A DNA stretch of 64,000 bases from Nitzschia putrida (lineage: Eukaryota; Bacillariophyta; Bacillariophyceae; Bacillariales; Bacillariaceae). The position numbers and the translations under genes were made by a program. The notes under the pieces were generated by a model. That model saw only the letters and a list, made by a program, of their open reading frames with translations, was not told the DNA's origin and did no database searches. The DNA is taken from contig BLYE01000029.1 of the NCBI GenBank assembly GCA_016586335.1, positions 124,001 through 188,000 of the forward strand, in the 5' to 3' direction. Of this stretch, positions 30,282-39,390 are shown in pieces. How positions within the stretch are numbered: position 1 is the first letter of the stretch; each line of letters opens with the position of its first letter.

Positions 30282-33200
30282 ATGTTCGAAAAGGACGTCT
30301 ACTGGGTCCAGTTGGAACATGCCTTCGACTGGGCCTTGATGATATGTTTCCTCTTCCTGACAACGTTGCTCAACTTGTACGCTCTATCGAAGCTTCGAAA
30401 TATCATCCGCGCAGTGATATCCACTAGATTCTTTACCGACAAACCCAAACAAGGTGGAATCATTCCGCCAGGCAAAGAGCCAATGGTCACCATCCAAATT
30501 TCTTGTTTCAACGAAGGCAATGTGATCGAAGACACCATCAACGCTGCCTGTGATGTCGACTGGCCCAGGGACAAGCTGACTGTACAAATATGTGACGATT
30601 CAACTGATGAGACCATAGACATCATCGAAGCTGTCTGCAGTCGGTGGCGAGAACAGGGAATTACCTGCGAACGGCTTACGAGGCCAAACCGGGTAGGCTA
30701 TAAGGCGGGGTGCCTCCACTACCATACCGATCGAATTCAAGGGGATTTCGTTGCCATGTTCGACGCTGACCATCGATGTGAGAATCAGTTCCTGCGACGA
30801 TGTGTCCCACATTTCTTTTCAAAAAGGGGTAGACAAAAGCGCAAAGTTGGCCTTGTACAATGTCCGTGGGCGTACTACAACACCCACGATAATATACTGA
30901 CAGAGTATGACGCTCTCAACCTCGACACTGCTTTCGTCTTGGAACAAACAGGGCGGTCTGCAGCCTTGGGCATTTTTAGTTTCAACGGGACAGGGGGTAT
31001 ATGGCGAAAACAAGCCATCCAGGCTGGAGGGGGTTGGTCTTGGGAAACCATTACGGAAGACTTAGACCTGAGTTACGAGTCGTACATGGCGGGGTACCAA
31101 TTCATATACCTGCGAGACTTGCCTCAACAACTAGAGCTTCCTGCAGGGATCCGTGCTCACATCCAACAAAAATACCGCTGGACGAAAGGGTTCTTCCAGG
31201 TGGCGCGAAAAACACTTTTACGCATCTTCCGAAACCCCCTCACTCCAATTCTCTTGAAAATCGAGGTCTTCTTTCAATACACCGGAGCGATTGCATATAC
31301 ATTGACACTATGTGTCGTCTTTCTTGCTCCCGTCCTGTCCTATCGAAGGCTGTTCTCACCAATGTTGATTGGATACACCATTGCTCCGGCAGTCATTCCG
31401 CTGTTTGGAGGGACTTGTACCATATTCGGCAAGGTGTCTGGAAGCAACCACCAGTACAAGAGTTTTGCATCACGATGCAAGCGAATGGTTTTTCTACCAA
31501 CTTTATACATGTTTGCTTTGGGAATGATGATCTTTGAGACTCATGCGATGTACGATGGAATGACATCGGATGACGCGACGTTTGTGCGGACACCAAAAGA
31601 GGGAACCCCTGTTGCTGGGGATCAGAAAATGGATTACAAAGATGATGAGCTGGAATGTCGGAATGATGAAGAAATGCCTGAGGACATGCATACATCTACA
31701 GCACCAGTTGGGCAGAGTGATATTGAGACCGGTGAAGGGGTCCTTACTCATGAACTTGAGGATGCAGTAACCCAGGTGGAACCATCAGAGTTGGGATGGC
31801 TTCCAAGAATGAAGGTACCTAGATGCCTCCCTAAGTTGAGCAAGAAAGGACAAAAGTTCAAAACCAATTTCACAAATGGGATTTTGGGATTGCTGATGGG
31901 CGTGTACCTCTGTATTTGGGCCGTGGTTTTGTGCATCGACCAGAAAAGGTTGGATCCGGAAGAGAGAAACAAAGTTGGTTTCGTCATGACATTTGCCTTA
32001 CCCTTTCCAGCCGTCGGGTTGTTTTATGTGCATGGAACGTTCACGTATCAATTGCTGGCCATGAAACTCAAGAGTATGCAAAAGAAGCGCTTGGCAAGAA
32101 GAGAAGAACGAAAAGCTCTAATGAAGAAATCGGCAGGAGAGGATGATGCCACGGTGAACACGGAGGCGATGTCAATGGCGCAAACCATTAGAAGCCGGAT
32201 GTCTTTGATTGACGTATCGAGTACCGTTGATGCGAAACCCAAACGAAAAGAAAATACCAGTACTCTGAGGAATTTTTTTGAAAGTTTGGGAATCCGTGCG
32301 AAACCTGGATTGGATCCCGATTTGGTTTCAGTGTCTTCCTCCATCGCCTCAGCTTCGACTCTTCAATCATCTCTTCGAACTCCCCGCAAAATACCAGGTC
32401 GTATTGAGAGTGCAACAGACGTGCAAGGGCGCCGCTCTGTGGCGTGGAGCGACTTGTCTTTGTCGATGACATCAAAAGATGGCACCAAGTTGTCAGCCTG
32501 GTCGAATCAATCGTTTGCTGTGCCTGTTGTTCTTGAAGGCACGGAGGAAGAAGAGGAGGAAGAAAAACAGGAAGACGACGGCATTATTGCAGGAACAACT
32601 TATTTCGCCATCTCGAAGTCTTCCTCGGAGCTCAACGCTGTTGTTGATAACACACCCGCGCATGCTGGGAATGACGATGCCTCAGTCCAACCCCAACACA
32701 CCCCTCAAACGTCTCCTTTGACGCGTGCATTGTCGACAAACTCCGCCCAATACCAATCGCCACCTACGAGTCCGACGAGAACAGTCGACGATCCAAGGAG
32801 TTTCGGTTTCCTACGTCATGGTTCACTTCGATCACTGATGCGCTCCCCAATTACCCCAAAGAGAAAGCTTGCTGCACTTTTATCCCCACGTATGTCTATC
32901 GGGACAAGTCCTTTCGGATTGAAACGGTTGGCTTCAAACTCAGCAGAGACTGAAAATCACCCCCCAATTCCGGGTATCATTTCATTTCATGGTTCCAAAG
33001 CAAAGGAGACTCCTTTGCCAGACTTTTCGCCGCCATTTGAAAGCTCCCCCGAAAGTGGGTCTGATAGCAGTTTCGCGGATGTATCTGGTGGCGGTTCTGG
33101 GCAAACCTCATTATCTGGCAGTGGTAGGTGTGAGATGACCACAAAGAACGTATCTGGTGTCGAAGCTCCACCATTCGCAGACTCATCCGATGATTCAAGT

Positions 33201-33785
33201 GAATATTATGACGGACTCGAGTATATTGAGGAAACTACCGAGAAAAGCAGTTCCAGTGGAGAGGAAATCCAGCAAAGCATAGGGCCTGTTGAGCAGGTTC
33301 CAGACAAGCTCACATGGTCAAATGGGTTCTCTTTGACAAAATCGGTGACAAGTCACATTGGTCCCAAAATTGGCACTCCCCAAACCACTCTCTCCGTCAC
33401 CTCGCCGGAACAAGGTCGGAATCGCAAGCAGCAAGTGAGGACATTGCAGTCGTCCAGCAGGACGATGAAAGTTTGGAAGATACAAACAGCTTTTGCAGTG
33501 CCCACGAAAGCCATTTGGTGGAATCCCCTTGCTCAGCTTCCCTTCCGTCCTCTGTCGGCTCGAGTGGCTGGAACAGGAAGGGTTGTCATGGAGTCGACGA
33601 CGAAAAGTTTCGAAATTCCTTTGAAGAGAGTTGCGAATATTCCAGAGATCATTCCACTTCTGGTGAAGGTAGAGGGGCAGAATACGAGGGATACCCCGAG
33701 GACGACGACTCGATGGCTCATGTTGACGACGAAATCATCGGAGAGAACACGCAATGGAAGAACCATCAGCCAATCCGTCAAATGA
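30282..33785 (+). CDS. GT2 processive beta-glycosyltransferase, CslA-like, copy B (mosaic, altered tail)
   Basis: The open frame encodes 1167 aa from the ATG at 30282. It has the same architecture as copy A: a membrane segment at about 17-37, CDDSTDET, FDADHR, TEDLDLSYE, QKYRW, then four or five helices and a long Ser-rich tail. All catalytic motifs are intact. The first about 465 residues and the upstream region are nearly identical to copy A, whereas from about 31680 the sequence follows copy C (EDMHTSTAPVGQSDIETGEG in both). Near 33395-33410 a length difference of two bases relative to copy C shifts the frame. The predicted C-terminus (about residue 1042 to 1167) therefore reads Arg/Thr-rich sequence unrelated to C, while the C-like tail continues in another frame (33314-33850). 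Catalysis is probably unaffected; tail function is doubtful. Confidence 0.85.
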   Translation: MFEKDVYWVQLEHAFDWALMICFLFLTTLLNLYALSKLRNIIRAVISTRFFTDKPKQGGIIPPGKEPMVTIQISCFNEGNVIEDTINAACDVDWPRDKLTVQICDDSTDETIDIIEAVCSRWREQGITCERLTRPNRVGYKAGCLHYHTDRIQGDFVAMFDADHRCENQFLRRCVPHFFSKRGRQKRKVGLVQCPWAYYNTHDNILTEYDALNLDTAFVLEQTGRSAALGIFSFNGTGGIWRKQAIQAGGGWSWETITEDLDLSYESYMAGYQFIYLRDLPQQLELPAGIRAHIQQKYRWTKGFFQVARKTLLRIFRNPLTPILLKIEVFFQYTGAIAYTLTLCVVFLAPVLSYRRLFSPMLIGYTIAPAVIPLFGGTCTIFGKVSGSNHQYKSFASRCKRMVFLPTLYMFALGMMIFETHAMYDGMTSDDATFVRTPKEGTPVAGDQKMDYKDDELECRNDEEMPEDMHTSTAPVGQSDIETGEGVLTHELEDAVTQVEPSELGWLPRMKVPRCLPKLSKKGQKFKTNFTNGILGLLMGVYLCIWAVVLCIDQKRLDPEERNKVGFVMTFALPFPAVGLFYVHGTFTYQLLAMKLKSMQKKRLARREERKALMKKSAGEDDATVNTEAMSMAQTIRSRMSLIDVSSTVDAKPKRKENTSTLRNFFESLGIRAKPGLDPDLVSVSSSIASASTLQSSLRTPRKIPGRIESATDVQGRRSVAWSDLSLSMTSKDGTKLSAWSNQSFAVPVVLEGTEEEEEEEKQEDDGIIAGTTYFAISKSSSELNAVVDNTPAHAGNDDASVQPQHTPQTSPLTRALSTNSAQYQSPPTSPTRTVDDPRSFGFLRHGSLRSLMRSPITPKRKLAALLSPRMSIGTSPFGLKRLASNSAETENHPPIPGIISFHGSKAKETPLPDFSPPFESSPESGSDSSFADVSGGGSGQTSLSGSGRCEMTTKNVSGVEAPPFADSSDDSSEYYDGLEYIEETTEKSSSSGEEIQQSIGPVEQVPDKLTWSNGFSLTKSVTSHIGPKIGTPQTTLSVTSPEQGRNRKQQVRTLQSSSRTMKVWKIQTAFAVPTKAIWWNPLAQLPFRPLSARVAGTGRVVMESTTKSFEIPLKRVANIPEIIPLLVKVEGQNTRDTPRTTTRWLMLTTKSSERTRNGRTISQSVK

Positions 33786-34053
33786 AAGGTACCGAACTGC
33801 CACCATTGCCCTTCGGGTTCGATGATGACAATCCTATTCCCTGTAGATAATGGTATATCGATGGACTTTGACAATGAAAGAATCGCCCCCAACGTTTCAG
33901 TTTCATCTATCCTCACTGAACGAGACGATGATTTCCACTACCATGAGTTTGTTTCAGAGGGACCATTATTTCAGCATTTTCTACACTACTTCGAAACACC
34001 ATCCTCACAATCTGACAGTTGTACCTGATAGCACGATCGCCGAATGTCGTTAG
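33405..34053 (+). pseudogene. Out-of-frame remnant of the GT2-B tail
   Basis: In the frame of 33314-33850 the sequence reads SESQAASEDIAVVQQDDESL and later TELPPLPFGFDDDNPIP, matching copy C (SESQAANEDNAIVQQDDECV; TVLPPVPFGLEDDNIVP). It ends at a TAA at 33848-33850. Further copy-C-like sequence (PVDNGISMDFDNERIAP) continues in yet another frame to about 34028. So at least two frame changes separate B from the ancestral tail. Confidence 0.7.
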
Positions 34054-34600
34054 TCACAGGGGGCTTGCATATTTTTATCACCTCAATTCCTCCATCAACT
34101 ATTATTTATGGCAAGGATCCAAAAGTGGAGGTAGAATCCCAGCTTGAAGGGACAAGAAATTACTGGTGGAATATTTATGGTTTTGATTTCAAATATATGC
34201 AATGTTGTGACGTTTCTGCTCGATTGTTCCAAGTTTGTAGACGGGAGGAATAATCCTCATATTATCAACCGTGTGATAGTTAGCAAATTTTAGTCGGGTC
34301 TCCGTCCTCAGACACAATAATAGTTGGTATTGTTGTCTTCTGTACTAACTACTCGTACTAACACCACGAACTTCATGCATCTCGTCACTTCCAATGGAAA
34401 CCTGCCGACGAGGAAAGGTACTGTACGTTCGCAACAACATCACGAAGGGTTGCCTGCCGTCACAATACACTTCAAAAAGCAAGCAATCAAAATAAGATAC
34501 TTCCTGTTGCCGTGACGGTTTCATAGTGGATGTTTTGCACGTGACAAGATTTTTGAGTCCTATTCCCTATTCTGACTGTCTCCAAGATTTGGCGGATATC
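34054..34600. other. Spacer upstream of GT2 copy C
   Basis: No gene is seen. The GT2-C frame is open back to 34526 but only with a GTG start, so this stretch is taken as promoter and 5' leader. Confidence 0.45.
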
Positions 34601-37600
34601 ATGCCCGAGATTATTGATGTCATTTGGGTTGAGATTGAGCACATTTTCGACTGGATTCTGATAGTATGTTTTCTTGTTTTGACAACGGTGTTGAATGTGT
34701 ATGCCTTGGCAAAGCTCCAGAATGTGCTAAGAGCTGTCATCTACACGCGTTGTTTCACTGACAAACCCAAACAAGGTGGGAATATTCTGCCGGGGAAAGA
34801 GCCAATGGTCACCATCCAAATTTCTTGTTTCAACGAGGGCAACGTGATTGAAGACACCATCAATGCCGCCTGTGATGTCGACTGGCCCAAGGACAAGCTG
34901 ACGGTACAAATATGTGACGATTCGACTGATGAAACTATCGACATAATTGACGCTGTCTGCGCCCGATGGAAGGAGAGAGGAGTTTCCTGCGAACGCCTTA
35001 CAAGACCTAATCGGGTAGGATACAAGGCGGGTTGCCTTCATTACCATACACACGAAATCAAAGGAGATTTTGTTGCAATGTTTGATGCCGACCACAGATG
35101 TGAGAATCAATTTCTACGAAGATGTGTTCCTCACTTCTTCGACAAGGAAGGGCGTTCAAAGAAGAAAGTAGGCCTTGTACAATGCCCATGGGCGTACTAC
35201 AATACCCACGATAATGTACTGACAGAGTATGATGCCCTCAACCTTGATACCGCATTTGTCTTGGAACAAACAGGGCGATCAGCAGCCTTGGGCATTTTCA
35301 GTTTCAACGGGACAGGGGGTATATGGCGAAAACAAGCCATCCAGGCTGGAGGGGGCTGGTCTTGGGAAACTATTACAGAGGACTTGGATCTGAGTTACGA
35401 ATCGTACATGGCAGGATACAAATTCATATACCTGCGAGACTTGCCTCAACAACTAGAACTTCCCGCAGGGATCCGTGCTCACATCCAACAAAAATACCGC
35501 TGGACGAAAGGGTTCTTCCAGGTGGCGCGAAAAACACTTTTCCGCATTTTCCGGAACCCACGGACTCCAACAGTTCTTAAGTTTGAGGTCCTATTTCAGT
35601 ACACTGGGGCCATTGCGTACACGATCACTTTATGTGTCGTCTTCTTGGCGCCTATCCTGTCCTATCGACGACTCTTCTCACCGACGTTGATCGGCTATAC
35701 AGTGGCTCCAGCCATCATTCCACTATTTGGGGGGACATGCACAATATTCGGGAAAGTTTCCGGAAGTAACCACCAGTACAAGACTTTTGCGTCGAGGTGC
35801 AAGCGCATGCTGTTTTTGCCGACTTTGTACGTATTTGCATTGGGAATGATGATCTTTGAGACGCATGCGATGTACGATGGAATGACATCGGACGACGCGA
35901 CGTTTGTGCGGACACCAAAAGAAGGAACCCCTGTTGCGGGTGATCAGAAAATGGATTACAAAGATGATGAGCTGGAATGTCGGAATGATGAAGAAATGCC
36001 CGAGGACATGCATACATCTACAGCACCAGTTGGACAGAGTGATATTGAGACCGGCGAAGGGGTCCTTGCTCATGAACTTGAGGATGCAGAAACCCAGGTG
36101 GGACCATCAGAGTTGGGATGGCTTCCGAGAATGCAGGTACCTAGATGCCTCCCTAAGTTGAGCAAGAAAGGACAAAAGTTCAAAACCAATTTCACAAATG
36201 GGATTTTGGGCTTGCTGATGGGCCTGTACCTGTGTATTTGGGCCGTGGTTTTGTATATAGACCAGAAAAAGTTGGAGCCAGAAGTGCGAAACAAAGTTGG
36301 CTTCGGTATGACATTTGCATTGCCCCTCCCCGCTGTTGGGTTGTTCTATGTACATGGAGCGTTCACATATCAATTGCTGGCCATGAAACTCAAGAGTATG
36401 CAAAAGAAGCGCTCGGCAAGAAAAGAAGAACGACAGGCTCTAATGAAGAAATCGGCGGGAGAGGATGATGCTACGGTGAACACAGAGGCAATGTCAATGG
36501 CGCAAACCATTAGAAGCCGGATGTCTTTGATTGACGTATCGAGCACCGTTGATGCGAAACCCAAACGAAAAGAAAATACCAGTACTCTGAGGAATTTTTT
36601 TGAAAGTCTGGGAATCCGTGCGAAACCTGGATTGGATCCCGATTTGGTTTCTGTGTCTTCCTCCATCGCCTCAGCTTCGACTCTTCAATCATCTCGGCGA
36701 ACTCCCCGCAAAATACCTGGGCGTCTTGAGGGTGCAATGGAAGTGGAAGGGCGCACCTCTGTTGCATGGAGCGACTTGTCTTTGTCTATTGCGTCGAAAA
36801 ATGACATCAGGTTATCCACCTGGTCGAATGGATCTTTCGCTGTGCCTGTTGTTCTTGAAGGCAGTGAAGAAGACGAAGAGGAAGAAAAACAGGAAGACGA
36901 CGGAATTATTGCAGGAACAACTTATTTCGCCATCTCGAAGTCTTCCTCGGAGCTCAACGCTGTTATTGTTAACACACCCGTGCATGTTGGGAATGACGAT
37001 GCCTCAGTAACGGCTCAAAAGAGGGATGGCGCTCAAGATGGGGGACATAACACTGACATTACTGACTTTTCCTCAAAAGAAGGCATTTCTGCCTCTGTCC
37101 AACCCCATCATGCTCCTCAAACGTCCCCCCTCACCAAACGTACTTTGACTCGTGCGTTGTCTACAAAATCGACCCAACAACAATCACCAACAGCCAGTCC
37201 GAAGAGAGCAGTTAACGACCAAAGGAGTTTTGGGTTCTTACGTCACAGTTCATTGCGATCGCTGATGCGCTCCCCTATTACGCCAAAGAGAAAGCTTGCA
37301 GCCCTTATTTCCCCGCGCATGCCTCCCGGGACAAGTCCTTTCGGATTGAAACGACAGGCTTCGAATTCAAAAGAGCACGAAAGCAATCCCCCGATTCCAG
37401 GGACCATTTCATTTCATGATCGCAAGGGAAAAGGGGCCGCTTTGCCAGACTTTGCACCACCATTTGAAGACTCGCCCAAAAGTGGTTCCAATAGCAGTTT
37501 CGTTGATGTATCTGGTGGTGACTCGTCTTTTGAGAGTGATAGACGTGAGAAGTCAACAAATAGTGATGTAGCTCGTATCGAAGCTCCACCTTTCGCAGAC

Positions 37601-38830
37601 TCATCCGATGGATCAAGTGAACACTCTGACGGACTCCTTGACATCGAGGAAATTAGCGAGAAGAGCAACTCCTATAAAGAGGAAAATCAGAATATCACAG
37701 GGCCTGTTGAACAGCTTCCATCAAAGTCCTCATGGTCAAATGGGATCTCTTTGACAAGCTTGGTGGCATCTCACAGTGGTCAGGAATGTGACACTCCCCC
37801 AACAGCTCTTTCCATCACTTCCCGAGCAAACTCGGAATCTCAAGCAGCAAATGAGGACAATGCAATCGTGCAACAGGACGACGAATGTGTGGAAGACGCA
37901 AATGATCATCGCAGTACCTATGAAGAACGGTGGATGGATTCTCCTCGTTCCGTTTCTCTCCCCTCCTCGGTCAACTCGAGTGACTGGAGTAGGGAGGACT
38001 TGGATGGCATCGAAGACGGAGAATTGCAAAATTCACTTGACGAGAGCTTTGAGTTCTCCAGAGATGCTTCGATCTATGGCGCAGGTAGTAGTACAGCGTA
38101 TGATAACTCTGCCATGTCCCTGTACCCTGAGGACAGCGGACCTATCCATCATGATGACGACGATGATGATGGCATGGAAGAGAGTGTGGAATGGATAGAC
38201 AAGCAGTCAATCCATCCAATGGCAGGTACCGTACTGCCACCGGTGCCCTTTGGGTTGGAGGACGACAACATTGTACCCCGCAATGGGATACCGACTGCTT
38301 TGGACGATGAAAGGATCGTTGCCCGAGGTTCCGGTTTCAGGAATGGTCTCAAAGCCAGTGGTTTAGCACCTGGACTTCGATCCTCACTGAAGGAGACGAT
38401 GACCTCCACCGCCATTGTTTCGGAAGGAGGATGCAGCAACGTCAGCACCGATCACCCCAATTGGACAATTCACAGAAATGCAGCGGCATGCCAAGAAGTC
38501 CCATTTGCAGCCAACCATGAACTGAAGATGCCAGGAGCTAGGTCTCCGTCGTCAAGATCAACTTCAACGGACGATAGCCTCCTTTCTTTCCAAACGAGAT
38601 CTTCCAGAACAGAAACGCAACAAACGTTGACTACCAAACCAGCTATGACGAAACATCTTCAAAGTGAGGATGATATATCATCCAACCATGGATTAGTCTC
38701 CATGTTGAATGCCAGCTTGTGGGTACCGAAATTCCCCCGACCCTTGCTTTCTACCACAAGAGCCCAAAGTAGTACATATCCCGAGTACTGCTGCTCGGAT
38801 TCAGAGGATGAAGGTACTGTGGATGTGTAG
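34601..38830 (+). CDS. GT2 processive beta-glycosyltransferase, CslA-like, copy C
   Basis: The protein is 1409 aa from the ATG at 34601, chosen because MPEIIDVIWVEIEHIFDWIL aligns with the N-termini of copies A and B. Its N-terminal 60 residues diverge from A and B, but the core is close: CFNEGNVIEDTINAACDVDW, CDDSTDET, FDADHR, TEDLDLSYE, QKYRW. Membrane helices are placed as in copy A. The tail (about 800 residues) is the longest of the three and appears complete. It is Ser/Asp/Glu-rich with basic SPITPKRK-type stretches, consistent with phospho-regulation, and has acidic runs (SEEDEEEEKQEDD; HHDDDDDDG). The expected reaction is transfer of a sugar from a nucleotide donor to a growing beta-glycan at the Golgi or plasma membrane; the polymer is unknown. 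GH81 glucanase is the next gene. Confidence 0.9.
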   Translation: MPEIIDVIWVEIEHIFDWILIVCFLVLTTVLNVYALAKLQNVLRAVIYTRCFTDKPKQGGNILPGKEPMVTIQISCFNEGNVIEDTINAACDVDWPKDKLTVQICDDSTDETIDIIDAVCARWKERGVSCERLTRPNRVGYKAGCLHYHTHEIKGDFVAMFDADHRCENQFLRRCVPHFFDKEGRSKKKVGLVQCPWAYYNTHDNVLTEYDALNLDTAFVLEQTGRSAALGIFSFNGTGGIWRKQAIQAGGGWSWETITEDLDLSYESYMAGYKFIYLRDLPQQLELPAGIRAHIQQKYRWTKGFFQVARKTLFRIFRNPRTPTVLKFEVLFQYTGAIAYTITLCVVFLAPILSYRRLFSPTLIGYTVAPAIIPLFGGTCTIFGKVSGSNHQYKTFASRCKRMLFLPTLYVFALGMMIFETHAMYDGMTSDDATFVRTPKEGTPVAGDQKMDYKDDELECRNDEEMPEDMHTSTAPVGQSDIETGEGVLAHELEDAETQVGPSELGWLPRMQVPRCLPKLSKKGQKFKTNFTNGILGLLMGLYLCIWAVVLYIDQKKLEPEVRNKVGFGMTFALPLPAVGLFYVHGAFTYQLLAMKLKSMQKKRSARKEERQALMKKSAGEDDATVNTEAMSMAQTIRSRMSLIDVSSTVDAKPKRKENTSTLRNFFESLGIRAKPGLDPDLVSVSSSIASASTLQSSRRTPRKIPGRLEGAMEVEGRTSVAWSDLSLSIASKNDIRLSTWSNGSFAVPVVLEGSEEDEEEEKQEDDGIIAGTTYFAISKSSSELNAVIVNTPVHVGNDDASVTAQKRDGAQDGGHNTDITDFSSKEGISASVQPHHAPQTSPLTKRTLTRALSTKSTQQQSPTASPKRAVNDQRSFGFLRHSSLRSLMRSPITPKRKLAALISPRMPPGTSPFGLKRQASNSKEHESNPPIPGTISFHDRKGKGAALPDFAPPFEDSPKSGSNSSFVDVSGGDSSFESDRREKSTNSDVARIEAPPFADSSDGSSEHSDGLLDIEEISEKSNSYKEENQNITGPVEQLPSKSSWSNGISLTSLVASHSGQECDTPPTALSITSRANSESQAANEDNAIVQQDDECVEDANDHRSTYEERWMDSPRSVSLPSSVNSSDWSREDLDGIEDGELQNSLDESFEFSRDASIYGAGSSTAYDNSAMSLYPEDSGPIHHDDDDDDGMEESVEWIDKQSIHPMAGTVLPPVPFGLEDDNIVPRNGIPTALDDERIVARGSGFRNGLKASGLAPGLRSSLKETMTSTAIVSEGGCSNVSTDHPNWTIHRNAAACQEVPFAANHELKMPGARSPSSRSTSTDDSLLSFQTRSSRTETQQTLTTKPAMTKHLQSEDDISSNHGLVSMLNASLWVPKFPRPLLSTTRAQSSTYPEYCCSDSEDEGTVDV

Positions 38831-39390
38831 TGTACCCTTGCGTTCTACAAATTGGATTCACCATTTTTCATGTCAACGGCAAGGCTAGGCTATCCAATCA
38901 TCCCCCGCACAAGTAGCAATGCCATTGTATATAAGCACTACTAGACAATTTTGATTCCATTCATGGATGTGGAAGTAAAAACAACCATCCTATCACAACA
39001 ACATACCACATATCCTTCTACTGCCAATTGCCACTGCAACAAAGGTGCTCTATTGCTCGAGCTCGAGCTCTTTCATTCGGAAAGCAATGTCACGCAAATT
39101 GAATCGATTGGTTCGACTCATAGGATTCGCCTATGCTTCGCCGCCTACTTTCAGAAGAGTACGTACGAGAAAGCGAAGAGGAGGACGACGTCGACAGAGG
39201 AAATGCCGATGTGCACAAACTTGCTAGCTTGTGTATTTAGTCATTTCTTCTCTCGGAGTCGCTAGTGTTTTGGAACTTCCTTTTCCTCTTCTCACAGCCA
39301 CCGAGACAATAGAAGACAGAACGCTTTTTGTTTTCTTTTTGTGCACTGGAAGAAGTATCTCACACGAAAAAGATTTGGGTTTAATTGCAA
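38831..39390. other. Spacer between GT2-C and GH81
   Basis: No gene is seen. A GCTCGAGCTCGAGCTC alternating stretch lies near 39054-39070. Confidence 0.5.
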
